A stretch of DNA of 38,626 bases from assembly GCA_017405115.1 (NCBI GenBank), contig JAFRBA010000225.1, positions 1 through 38,626 on the forward strand, written 5' to 3'. The number at the start of each line of letters is the position of its first letter. The stretch's first letter is position 1. The notes under the pieces are model-generated. The model made no database searches. It saw nothing but the letters and a program-made list of their open reading frames with translations, and had not been told where the DNA came from. Shown here in pieces: positions 16,285-24,007 of this stretch. Source of the DNA: Kiritimatiellia bacterium (GTDB taxonomy: Bacteria > Verrucomicrobiota > Kiritimatiellia > RFP12 > UBA1067). A program made the position numbers and the translations under genes.

Positions 16285-17208
16285 CTAGGACACCCTGTCG
16301 CCCCAGAACGCCACAGCCGTCTGACCGCAGATCGGCTTTGCGGCCGCAAGGGCGCGACGGATGAGGGGCTCGGTCAGTCGGCCCGTGGAGTGGCCGAGCT
16401 CCCACAGATGCCCGAACACGACGCGCTTCGGCTGAACCTTCTTGACGGCCTCGGCGACGTTGATTCCGCACCCCGGGAAGAAGAGCCATAGGTCTGGGCG
16501 ACCCCATGTCGTCACGAGTTTTCCCTCGCTGCCCTTGCCGCAGTCGCCCGTGTGGTAGAGGAGCCAGTCCCCGACGCGGATCTCGAACGCAGTCGTGAAG
16601 TCTATCAGGTAGTCGTTGTGGTCGACGAGCGACGTCCGTACCTCGACGTCCTTTATCCGGAAGGTTTTCCGCGCCCGGGTGTAGCCGCCGTTGTCCTTCC
16701 ACGCCGGACCCGCCTTTCGCCAGTCCGCAGCGCCGTAGTTGTCGAGGAAGTTGGATATGACGGTCTTCCCGGCCCTGTCCATGGCGCGGTACAGCCCGCC
16801 GCGCCAGTGGTCGGCGTGGTTGTGCGTGATGAGCGCGAAGTCGAGCCTCGGCGCGAGCTCCGCGTCGCGCCGGTGCACGAGGTCTATCGCGAACGTCGAC
16901 TTGCGCGTCTTGACGACGTAGCCCATGTTGTAGACGCTCCACACCGCCGGGACGTCGTCGACTACGGCTTCGTCGAGCTCGCGCGCGACTTTCGCGTAGG
17001 CCGCCTCAAGCTTCTCGAGCGAGGCGAGGGAGCGCGTGTCGCCGTCGTTCAGGTACGACCTGTAGACGTCTGCCGAAACGAGGTCAGTTTCGCGCTGCCA
17101 TGTCGCAATCGCGTCCTCCTCCGCATGCAGCGTGGGGCACAGTCCCGCCGCCGCCACTCCTGCCGCGCACTTCAGGAATTCGCCGCGCCGCATTTCATTC
17201 TCTGCCAT
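16285..17208 (-). CDS. Exported metallo-beta-lactamase-fold hydrolase
   Basis: 307 residues from an ATG at 17208 with AGGAGGTGT upstream. The N-terminus (MRRGEFLKCAAGVAAAGLC) is Tat-like. The zinc motif THNHADHW (HxHxDH) is followed by further metal-ligand candidates in VDHNDY, HTGDCG and GHLWELGH. The order fits MBL-fold hydrolases of the UlaG/RomA-like branch; the specific substrate is unknown. An insertion-like first 100 residues (LEKLEAAYAKVARELDEAVV) precede the metal-binding core. It is a single-gene unit, divergent from ribE, with its own TGGTATAAT promoter. Confidence 0.85.
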   Translation of the reverse strand: MAENEMRRGEFLKCAAGVAAAGLCPTLHAEEDAIATWQRETDLVSADVYRSYLNDGDTRSLASLEKLEAAYAKVARELDEAVVDDVPAVWSVYNMGYVVKTRKSTFAIDLVHRRDAELAPRLDFALITHNHADHWRGGLYRAMDRAGKTVISNFLDNYGAADWRKAGPAWKDNGGYTRARKTFRIKDVEVRTSLVDHNDYLIDFTTAFEIRVGDWLLYHTGDCGKGSEGKLVTTWGRPDLWLFFPGCGINVAEAVKKVQPKRVVFGHLWELGHSTGRLTEPLIRRALAAAKPICGQTAVAFWGDRVS

Positions 17209-17250
17209 CTGACACCTCCTGTCTGCTCTTGTCGTTGTCTGATTTGCGCC

Positions 17251-17259
17251 ATTATACCA
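17251..17259 (-). promoter_or_regulatory. Promoter of the MBL-fold gene
   Basis: On the minus strand TGGTATAAT (17259 down to 17251), preceded by a T-rich stretch. The ATG is 42 nt further on and has a strong AGGAGG, so this gene uses a normal leader. Confidence 0.6.
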
Positions 17260-17315
17260 CAAAATCCCCATCCGTGGGCGCATGCACTAATGCGCACTCT
17301 GCTCTGCGGCTGTCG

Positions 17316-17344
17316 TTGTAAAGAGCGCCGCGAAATGGTAGAAT
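17316..17344 (+). promoter_or_regulatory. Promoter of ribE
   Basis: TTGTAA at 17316-17321 and TAGAAT at 17339-17344 with a 17-nt spacer; the -10 has the TGG extension. The start of transcription would be near 17351. The short leader leaves no room for an FMN riboswitch. Confidence 0.5.
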
Positions 17345-17373
17345 AGTGCCGTGCGACAGGAAGGAAGTCATAC

Positions 17374-17409
17374 ATGAGAATAGCGGGGCACACATGTTCA
17401 CGGGGCTGA
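17374..17409 (+). CDS. Possible upstream ORF overlapping the ribE start
   Basis: ATG at 17374 follows AGGAAGGAA at ideal spacing and opens 11 codons (MRIAGHTCSRG), ending in TGA 13 nt inside ribE. The ribE ATG itself has no good ribosome binding site, so the mini-ORF could deliver ribosomes by termination and restart. Small size makes chance occurrence possible. Confidence 0.3.
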   Translation: MRIAGHTCSRG

Positions 17410-18035
17410 TACAGAGGATCGGCACGGTCAAGCGCGTGAGCCGCGGCTCGGGGCTGGTGCTCGAGATCGCGGCGGACGAGCCGTGGGCGAAGCCGCTCGA
17501 GCCCGGCGAGTCGGTCGCCGTCAACGGCGTGTGCCTCACTGTCGCCAGGTGCAGCGGCTCGCGCTTCACGGCGGACGTCCTCGAGGAGACCGAGTCCCGC
17601 ACGGCCCTTTCGGACGCGATGCCGGGCTCTAAGGTGAACCTCGAGCGCGCGGTGCGCGCGGGGGAGGCGATGGGCGGGCACATCGTGCAGGGGCACGTCG
17701 ACGGACAGGGCACCGTCGCGGCCAGGATCCAGAAGGGGCGCGACTTCCAGCTGCGCATACGCTGCGGACGCGTCCTCGCCGCGCAGTCCGTGCTCAAGGG
17801 CTCCATAACCGTCGACGGCGTGTCGCTCACAATCTCGGCCCTGGGGGACGACTGGCTCGGCGTGGACATCATACCAACCACCGCGTCGGAGACGACGCTC
17901 GGTTCGAAGTCGGTCGGCGACAAGGTCAACCTCGAGGGGGACATCGTCGGCAAGTACATTGCCAGGCGGGGCCTCGCGGCCACGCCGGATTCCGCCCTTA
18001 CCGAGGCCAAGCTGGCCGCCGCCGGGTTCGTGTGA
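17394..18035 (+). CDS. ribE: Riboflavin synthase (alpha chain)
   Basis: Dismutates two 6,7-dimethyl-8-ribityllumazine molecules to riboflavin. 213 residues, the normal length, built of two homologous barrels: the first starts MFTGLIQRIGTVKRV and contains VNGVCLTV; the second contains GHVDGQGTVAARI and VDGVSLTI, both lumazine-binding signatures. The start is fixed by the invariant MFTGL. No other riboflavin gene is in the window, so the pathway is dispersed or lies elsewhere. The stop overlaps an ORF6N relic. Expression may depend on the upstream mini-ORF at 17374. Confidence 0.93.
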   Translation: MFTGLIQRIGTVKRVSRGSGLVLEIAADEPWAKPLEPGESVAVNGVCLTVARCSGSRFTADVLEETESRTALSDAMPGSKVNLERAVRAGEAMGGHIVQGHVDGQGTVAARIQKGRDFQLRIRCGRVLAAQSVLKGSITVDGVSLTISALGDDWLGVDIIPTTASETTLGSKSVGDKVNLEGDIVGKYIARRGLAATPDSALTEAKLAAAGFV

Positions 18036-18241
18036 TGACGGCGTCGCGCTCATCTGCGCAGGGTGAGCGGTCGCTGGTTGTGACCTTAAACATGGAACGC
18101 GGCAAGCATCTGAAATATATGCCATACGCCTTCACAGAAAGCGGCGTTGCCATGCTGAACTTCCCGCCGGGCTTTCTGATGGTTGGAAACAACTTTTTGA
18201 AACAACTTCCTTTTACGGCGGGCAACCGCCCGCCGGTTTAA
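18032..18241 (+). pseudogene. Relic of an ORF6N (phage-type) domain gene
   Basis: Within this 69-codon frame, 18092-18154 encodes ERGKHLKYMPYAFTESGVAM, which matches the most conserved part of ORF6N/antirepressor-like proteins (G-K-H-x-K-Y-x-P-Y-x-F-T-E-x-G-V-A-M). Sequence on both sides bears no resemblance to the family: upstream is the end of ribE and spacer, downstream is a palindromic element. So only a small internal fragment survives. A trace of a past insertion at this site. Confidence 0.55.
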
Positions 18242-18307
18242 AAACGCCGCGCAGTTGCGCGGCAAAAAGAGAAAAGTTGTTTTTACCAGTTGTTCAAGTT
18301 GTTTCCA
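18184..18307. repeat. Palindromic element with 12-bp terminal inverted repeats and two inner hairpins
   Basis: TGGAAACAACTT at 18184-18195 is perfectly inverted at 18296-18307 (AAGTTGTTTCCA). Inner copies (GAAACAACTT at 18199-18208, AAGTTGTTTT at 18274-18283) extend the symmetry. Between them are two perfect hairpins: CGGCGGGC/GCCCGCCG with AACC loop (18216-18235) and GCCGCGC/GCGCGGC with AGTT loop (18246-18263). Looks like a small non-autonomous mobile or recombination element; the 410-nt gap 18036-18443 otherwise holds only the ORF6N relic and the rhaA promoter. Confidence 0.6.
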
Positions 18308-18367
18308 GATCTATATGCGCGGGTGAGAAACACGCCCCTGAAATGGCGATTGGCAACTCAAATATGA

Positions 18368-18433
18368 TATAATGCCAATGTTCGCCCGTGCGTGGCAAGG
18401 GGTCAGGCACAAGGGCGGCGCGGAACAAAGGAG
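18368..18433 (+). promoter_or_regulatory. Promoter and ribosome binding site of rhaA
   Basis: TATAAT at 18368-18373, leader of about 63 nt, AAAGGAG at 18427-18433 before the ATG at 18444. An in-frame ATG at 18378 lies at the likely transcript start but lacks a binding site and would add residues absent from the family, so 18444 was chosen. Confidence 0.55.
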
Positions 18434-18443
18434 AACAGGCACA

Positions 18444-19682
18444 ATGAGCTACAAGGAGTCAAAGAGCAGGTACGCGAAAATCGGCATCGACACGGAGAAG
18501 GCGATAAAAGATCTCGCCAAGGTCTCCATATCCCTCCACTGCTGGCAGGGCGACGACGTCGGCGGATTCGAGACGACCGGCGGCGCGTCGGGCGGCATCG
18601 CCACGACCGGCAACTATCCAGGAAAGGCGAGGACTCCCCAGGAGCTCATGAAGGACCTCGAGTTCGCCCTTGCCCTCATCCCGGGAAGGCACCGCGTCAA
18701 CCTGCACGCATGCTACGGAATCCACGAGGGGCACATAGACGACCGCGACAAGCTCTCGGTCAAGAACTTCGAGCCGTGGGTGAAGTGGGCGAAGAAGACG
18801 GGCGTGAAGCTCGACTTCAACCCGACCTTCTTCTCGCACAAGAACGTCGTCGACGGCCTCACCCTCGCGTCGCCCGATCCCAAGATCCGCAACTTCTGGA
18901 TCAAGCACGGCATCCAGTGCCTCAAGATCGCCGAGTACTTCGGCAGGGAATTGAAGTCCCCGTGCGCCATCAACTTCTGGATGCCCGACGGATACAAGGA
19001 CGAGCCGTCCGACAGGCTCGGACCCCGCAGGCGCATGGCCGAATCGCTCGACAAGATCTTCAAGTACAAGTACGACCGGAAGGCCGTCGTGCCCACTCTT
19101 GAGTCCAAGCTGTTCGGCATCGGCGTCGAGAGCTACACCGTGGGCTCGCACGAGTTCGTGATGGGCTACGCGATGACGAGGAAGATCCTCGCGCTCCTCG
19201 ACATGGGCCACTTCCACCTCACGGAATCCGTCGCCGACAAGATCAGCGCGTTCCTGATGACGTTCGGAAAGGTCGCGTTCCACATCTCGCGCCCCGTGCG
19301 CTGGGACTCCGACCACGTCATCCGACAGAACGACGACCTGCGCGCATGCGCTCAGGAGATCGTCAAGATGGGCCCGGAGAACTTCATCGTCGCGCTGGAC
19401 TACTTCGATGCGTCCATCAATCGCGTCGCGGCGTGGGTGCTCGGGATGCGCAACATGCAGAAGGAGCTCCTGAAGGCGATGCTCGTCCCGTGGAAGGACC
19501 TCTCGAAGCTCCAGGACCGCGGCGAGTTCACCGCGCAGCTCGTCTGCCAGGAGGAGTACAAGAACTACCCGTTCGAGTCCGTGTGGGCGGAGTTCTGCCG
19601 CAGGGCGGGCGTGCCGGCCGACGAGAAGTGGTTCGACGCGGTGGCCAAGTACGAAAAGGACGTGCTGCTGAAGCGCGCCTGA
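18444..19682 (+). CDS. rhaA: L-rhamnose isomerase
   Basis: Interconverts L-rhamnose and L-rhamnulose, first cytoplasmic step of rhamnose use. 412 residues, close to the usual 419. Diagnostic stretches are very well kept: ISLHCWQGDDVGGFE, TGNYPGKARTPQEL, NLHACYGIH, then TLESKLFGIGVESYTVGSHE, LDMGHFHLTESVADKISA and HISRPVRWDSDHV, which carry the metal ligands. It is followed after 26 nt by a GH127 enzyme, so probably one transcript. Rhamnulokinase and aldolase genes are not in the window. A GH78-type rhamnosidase about 17 kb downstream could supply the substrate. Confidence 0.95.
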   Translation: MSYKESKSRYAKIGIDTEKAIKDLAKVSISLHCWQGDDVGGFETTGGASGGIATTGNYPGKARTPQELMKDLEFALALIPGRHRVNLHACYGIHEGHIDDRDKLSVKNFEPWVKWAKKTGVKLDFNPTFFSHKNVVDGLTLASPDPKIRNFWIKHGIQCLKIAEYFGRELKSPCAINFWMPDGYKDEPSDRLGPRRRMAESLDKIFKYKYDRKAVVPTLESKLFGIGVESYTVGSHEFVMGYAMTRKILALLDMGHFHLTESVADKISAFLMTFGKVAFHISRPVRWDSDHVIRQNDDLRACAQEIVKMGPENFIVALDYFDASINRVAAWVLGMRNMQKELLKAMLVPWKDLSKLQDRGEFTAQLVCQEEYKNYPFESVWAEFCRRAGVPADEKWFDAVAKYEKDVLLKRA

Positions 19683-19708
19683 TCCACGCAGCGCCAGGGA
19701 GCCTAGAC

Positions 19709-21610
19709 ATGATGAACGGTCTGACCCTTCTTCTGGCCGGAACCCTGGCGCTGCCGTCCGCGAAGACGGACGCTGGCCGCGACTTCCGCCGACTCGACGG
19801 AGCAGTCGGCGAGAAGGCGCGGCGTCTCTTCGAGAACCGACTTCTCTCCCCAAAGGCGCGCGGGGACGTCTTCGAGGAGACGGTCAAGGCATTCGCCACC
19901 AACTACGACGACAGGCATCCGGACCCTCCCGGGGCCAAGCGCCACTACGGATACTGGCAGGGAGAGTACTGGGGCAAGACGATGCTCTCCCATTGCGCCT
20001 ACGCCCGCTGCACGGGCGATGCCGAGGAGCGCGACTTCATACACCGCAGCGCGCTGAGGCTGGTGGAGTCGTTCCAGCGCGCCGACGGCTATCTCGGGAC
20101 ATACGCCGACGCCGACTTCATCAGGGGCTGGAACTGGAACCTGTGGGGTCGCAAGTACACGATGTGGGCGCTGGTGGAGGCGTATGACCTGACGAACGAC
20201 GCGCGGCTCCTGGACGCGGCGAGGAAGATGGCGGTCCACATAGGCGGGCAGCTCAAGGCGCAGAAGGTCTCGATCGGAGAGACCGGCTGCTTCGCCGGGC
20301 TTCCCTCCATGAGCCTGCTGAAGCCGCTCGTGTTGTTGCACCGCCGCACCGGCAGCAGCGAAGTCCGCGACCTGGTCGAGCACATCGTCGCGGACAACGA
20401 CCGCGCGGACGGGCGATGTCCGAACCTAGTCGCCAACGCGTTCACCGACAAGCCGCTGCACACATGGTACGACAACCCCCTGGACTGGGCCAAGGCATAC
20501 GAGCTCATGAGCGTGCTGGAGGGCTTTGTGGAGTATGCCGCCGCGTACGGCAAGAAGCGTCCGCTCGAGGCCGCGAAGCGCATATTCGACAAGCTTGCCG
20601 CGGACGAGTTGAACGGAGTGTGCTCCGTAGGGTTCCACGACCACTTCGCAGGCGCGCGCGCCTACCCCAACGCCATCAGCGAGTCGTGCGACGTCGTGCA
20701 CTGGATGCGCCTGTGCCGGTTCCTCTACGAGGCTACGGGCGAGACCGGCTATCTCGACCACTGGGAGCGTGCGTTCCTCAACGCGTTCATGGCGGGGGTG
20801 TTCCGCGACGGGAGGTGGGGCACGCACGACGTGCGCAGCCACGGCAAGCGCCATCTGCAGGGTTTGTTCGAGGTGAACATGCTGTACCACTTCTGCTGCA
20901 TAGCCAACGACCCGCGCGGCTTCTGCGATTATGCCGACGTCGCTTTTGAGGAGGTCTCCGCCGACCGCTGCAACCTTAACTTCTTCACAGACGGCGAGTA
21001 CCTCGTCAAGGGCGTCCACGTAGAGGTCGCTGGCGGCTATCCCGTTGGCGACCGAGTCTCCGTCAAGGTGAGGACGCTCAGGCCCGTGACCGTCGGCCTG
21101 CGCGTCCCCGCCGACTGCCGCGGGCTGGACGTGGGCGGCCCCTGCGAGGCCCTGCGTGAATCCCCCGGACGGCTCGCGGTCGCAGTCCCGGCGGGCGAGA
21201 CGGAGCTCTCGCTTTCGTTCGACATGCCGCCGCGCATCGAGTCCTGGCGCTCGGACAAGCCGCAGAACCGTTCCCTCGACGCCAGCCTGCGGGACAACTT
21301 CGAGATGAGGATGCACAACTCGGAGATGGTCGGGTTCGCGCGGGAGACCCCGGGAGTGCGCGTCTTCAGGGGCCCGATGCTGCTTGCGAAGTGCATGCTG
21401 GTGGGCGACTCCGACGCCGAGGTCTTCGGCGACCTTGGCGTCGACGAGACGTGGAAGGCTTCGCTTGCGCCGCGGCATGGCGACGGCGTGTGGGGGCGCT
21501 GGGACGTGACGTTCGAGAAGGGCGGCGAGCGCAAAGTCGTCGGCGCGAGCGACTACCAGTCCGCGGCGGACTTCGACAGCTGGCAGAATTCGTTCTCGAT
21601 TTGGTTCTGA
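19709..21610 (+). CDS. GH127-family beta-L-arabinofuranosidase-like glycosidase
   Basis: 633 residues. The ATG at 19709 gives a hydrophobic, probably signal-like N-terminus (MMNGLTLLLAGTLALPSA). The (alpha/alpha)6 catalytic domain shows GYWQGEYWGK, GYLGTY near residue 127, and the cysteine-linked active-site landmarks ESCD near 325 and HFCC near 393-396; a beta-sandwich C-terminal part follows (from about residue 430). These are features of GH127 (DUF1680), which use a zinc-held cysteine nucleophile. Substrate may be beta-L-arabinofuranosides or another plant sugar. Linked to rhaA, pointing to pectin or glycoprotein side chains. It ends 14 nt before the AAA+ gene. Confidence 0.85.
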   Translation: MMNGLTLLLAGTLALPSAKTDAGRDFRRLDGAVGEKARRLFENRLLSPKARGDVFEETVKAFATNYDDRHPDPPGAKRHYGYWQGEYWGKTMLSHCAYARCTGDAEERDFIHRSALRLVESFQRADGYLGTYADADFIRGWNWNLWGRKYTMWALVEAYDLTNDARLLDAARKMAVHIGGQLKAQKVSIGETGCFAGLPSMSLLKPLVLLHRRTGSSEVRDLVEHIVADNDRADGRCPNLVANAFTDKPLHTWYDNPLDWAKAYELMSVLEGFVEYAAAYGKKRPLEAAKRIFDKLAADELNGVCSVGFHDHFAGARAYPNAISESCDVVHWMRLCRFLYEATGETGYLDHWERAFLNAFMAGVFRDGRWGTHDVRSHGKRHLQGLFEVNMLYHFCCIANDPRGFCDYADVAFEEVSADRCNLNFFTDGEYLVKGVHVEVAGGYPVGDRVSVKVRTLRPVTVGLRVPADCRGLDVGGPCEALRESPGRLAVAVPAGETELSLSFDMPPRIESWRSDKPQNRSLDASLRDNFEMRMHNSEMVGFARETPGVRVFRGPMLLAKCMLVGDSDAEVFGDLGVDETWKASLAPRHGDGVWGRWDVTFEKGGERKVVGASDYQSAADFDSWQNSFSIWF

Positions 21611-21624
21611 CAGGAGGTGTCCGA

Positions 21625-23655
21625 GTGAAGTCTGAGGGCAGGGCGGACAGGCTTGGCGGGGTGTGCGCATGGGGGCTCGGGTGCGCACTGGAGGTCGTCG
21701 TGCTGATCGTGATCGCGACGTCGCTCACGCACGACCAGCTCACCAGCCTGTTCGTGTACATGATGGCGCTCGCGATTCCCATGGCAATCGCGAGGTATGT
21801 GTTCTTCACCGATTCCACGCCTTCGTGGCTGCGCGTCTTCCTTGGGCCTGTCGGAATGGTCGCGTGCATTCTGGCCGCCGTCGTCTTCCCAATGAAGTTC
21901 CCGGCGTCCGGCGGGGACTCGGAGGGGGAGTCGCAGGTCGGATGCGGAGACCCCGCTCCTGTGCCGGCACCCGCCGCGCCGGAGACTACCGAAGCCGTGC
22001 TGGCGGAGCTCGACTCTCTCGTCGGTCTTGAGGCCGTCAAGGCCGAGATCCACAAGCTCGTCAACATCGCGAAGGTGAACGAGGCGCGCTTGAAGCAGGG
22101 ACTGAAGGTTCCGCCGATGACGTACCACATGGTCTTCACCGGCAACCCCGGCACCGGCAAGACGACGGTCGCGCGCCTGGTCGCGCGGGCGTTCCGCTCG
22201 CTGGGGCTCGTCTCGAAGGGCCACCTCGTCGAAGTCGACCGGTCCGGGCTCGTTGGACGCTATGCGGGCGAGACGGCGGTCAAGACGTCGAAGAAGATAG
22301 ACGCGGCGATGGGCGGGGTTCTGTTCATCGACGAGGCGTACCAGCTCGCGGGCGGCGACGGCGACGACTACGGGCGCGAGGCCGTGGCGACGCTGCTGAA
22401 GCGGATGGAGGACGACCGCGACAAGTTCGTCGTGATCGCCGCCGGCTACACTGACGAGATGCGCGGCTTCCTCGACTCTAACTCGGGCCTCAGAAGCAGG
22501 TTCGCGCGCGTCATCGACTTCGCCGACTACACGGACGCGGAGCTTGCGCGCATCTTCCGCTCGATGGCGAAGAAGAATCAGTTCTCGCTCGCGCCGGACC
22601 TCGACGCCGGGCTCGACGGTGCCATCTCGAAGCTGACGAAGAGGCGCGACCGCACCTTCGGCAACGCGCGGTTCGTGCGGCAGCTCTTCGAGGACGCGAC
22701 GGGGCGCCAGGCCAACCGCATCGCCGCGGCGGGGACGCTCTCGGGCGACGCGCTCACCACGCTGACGCTCGCCGACCTCGGCCTCGACGAGCGCAAGGTC
22801 GACGTCCGCGCCCCTTCGGTCGAAGAGGTTCTTGCGGAGCTGGACTCCCTGACGGGCCTCGCGAACGTGAAGGACGCCGTGCGAAAGCTCGTCGCCACGG
22901 CACGGGCGAACAAGCTGCGCGCGGAGAAGGGCGTGGAGGGAAGCGTGCCGATGAGCTACAACTTCGTGTTCACCGGCAACCCCGGCACGGGCAAGACGAC
23001 GGTCGCGCGCATCATGGGCAGAGCGTTCCGCGCCCTCGGGCTGCTCGAGCGAGGCAACTTCGTGGAGACGGACCGTTCGGGGCTCGTCGCGAAGTACGCC
23101 GGGCAGACGGCGCACAAGACCAACAAGCTCATCGACTCGGCGATGGGCGGGGTGCTGTTTATCGACGAGGCATACCAGCTCAACCAGGGCGCGAACGACA
23201 CGTTTGGCTCCGAGGCCGTGGCGACGCTGCTGAAGCGGATGGAGGACGCCCGCGGATCCATCGTCGTCATAATCGCGGGCTACAGCGAGGAGATGAAGCG
23301 GTTCATGGCGATCAACTCCGGGCTGGAGAGCCGCTTCAGCCGCACGATCGAATTCCCCGACTACTCCGCGAAGGAGCTTGCCGCTATATTCCGCTCGATG
23401 GCGAAGAATGGCAAGTACGCTCTTTCTCCCGACGTGGAGAAGTGGCTTGAGCCGTATGTCGCGGTCATGACCAAGGAGAGGTCGAAGGCTTTCGGGAACG
23501 CCCGCTGGGCGCGCAATCTGTTCGAGAAGTCCGTGGAGCGGCAGGCGCTGCGCGTCACCGCCATGGAGAATCCGTCGCAGGAGGAGCTTCTCACGCTGAG
23601 GATGTCGGACGTCGGCATTTCCCTCAAGGATCCCGCGGCGTCGCAGGAAGACTAG
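21625..23655 (+). CDS. Membrane-anchored tandem AAA+ protein of the CbbX/SpoVK type
   Basis: 676 residues from a GTG at 21625 with CAGGAGGTG upstream. Three N-terminal membrane helices (about residues 10-90) precede a Pro/Ala linker and two homologous AAA+ modules. Module 1: Walker A GNPGTGKTT near 173, Walker B GVLFIDEAYQL near 232. Module 2: Walker A near 451, Walker B near 509. Each has the arginine-bearing LxSRFxRxIxF sensor region. Soluble single-module relatives remodel Rubisco (CbbX) or act in sporulation and type VII secretion (SpoVK, EccA); no such partner is visible here. The membrane anchor plus tandem layout points to remodelling of a membrane complex. Probably co-transcribed with the GH127 gene. 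Confidence 0.88.
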   Translation: MKSEGRADRLGGVCAWGLGCALEVVVLIVIATSLTHDQLTSLFVYMMALAIPMAIARYVFFTDSTPSWLRVFLGPVGMVACILAAVVFPMKFPASGGDSEGESQVGCGDPAPVPAPAAPETTEAVLAELDSLVGLEAVKAEIHKLVNIAKVNEARLKQGLKVPPMTYHMVFTGNPGTGKTTVARLVARAFRSLGLVSKGHLVEVDRSGLVGRYAGETAVKTSKKIDAAMGGVLFIDEAYQLAGGDGDDYGREAVATLLKRMEDDRDKFVVIAAGYTDEMRGFLDSNSGLRSRFARVIDFADYTDAELARIFRSMAKKNQFSLAPDLDAGLDGAISKLTKRRDRTFGNARFVRQLFEDATGRQANRIAAAGTLSGDALTTLTLADLGLDERKVDVRAPSVEEVLAELDSLTGLANVKDAVRKLVATARANKLRAEKGVEGSVPMSYNFVFTGNPGTGKTTVARIMGRAFRALGLLERGNFVETDRSGLVAKYAGQTAHKTNKLIDSAMGGVLFIDEAYQLNQGANDTFGSEAVATLLKRMEDARGSIVVIIAGYSEEMKRFMAINSGLESRFSRTIEFPDYSAKELAAIFRSMAKNGKYALSPDVEKWLEPYVAVMTKERSKAFGNARWARNLFEKSVERQALRVTAMENPSQEELLTLRMSDVGISLKDPAASQED

Positions 23656-23691
23656 CCCCCTGGCGGCTCTCCGTTTTTTGTGCACCCCCCC

Positions 23692-23721
23692 TTGACGAAC
23701 CCGAGTTAGTTATGGTAAACT
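23692..23721 (+). promoter_or_regulatory. Promoter of the feo locus
   Basis: TTGACG at 23692-23697 and TAAACT at 23716-23721 (TGG extension) with an 18-nt spacer. No convincing Fur box was recognised around it, although TTAGTTATGGTAAACTA (23706-23722) is an AT-rich imperfect palindrome worth comparing. A weak hairpin with a T6 run (23653-23679) just upstream may end the AAA+ transcript. Confidence 0.55.
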
Positions 23722-23755
23722 ATCCGCGTCTAACAAAATAAGGCAAGGCTAAAAG

Positions 23756-23974
23756 ATGAAACTGGCAGAGATTGAAGAAGGGGAGCGGGCGAGGATCGTC
23801 CGCGTTGGTGGCGACGAGGCCGTGAAGAGGCACCTCGGCGCGCTCGGATTCGTGGCGGGGACGGTCGTGAGGGTCGTCAGGACCTCCTACGGCAACATGA
23901 TCCTCGCCGTGCACGAAAGCCGCATAGCGGTCAACAACGAGACTGCGGAAGGCGTGGAGGTGGCGGCAGTATGA
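23756..23974 (+). CDS. feoA: Ferrous iron transport protein A
   Basis: 72-residue SH3-like cytoplasmic protein that supports FeoB. Typical length and pattern: LAEIEEGERARIVRVGG, RHLGALGFVAGTVVRVV, then the final NNETAEGVEVA resembling the family end in which a regulatory beta-barrel closes. It precedes feoB by 33 nt and follows a good -35/-10 promoter, with a leader of about 28 nt containing AAGGC but only a weak ribosome binding site. Confidence 0.92.
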   Translation: MKLAEIEEGERARIVRVGGDEAVKRHLGALGFVAGTVVRVVRTSYGNMILAVHESRIAVNNETAEGVEVAAV

Positions 23975-24007
23975 CCGGCGTGGTTTTTTTTGGAAAGGAG
24001 ATTAGAC

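Noticed and set aside
17345..17393. FMN riboswitch before ribE
   Set aside because: The leader is under 50 nt and lacks the conserved riboswitch core.
18378..18443. Upstream ATG giving rhamnose isomerase 22 more residues
   Set aside because: The extension has no counterpart in the family, and AAAGGAG is placed for the ATG at 18444.
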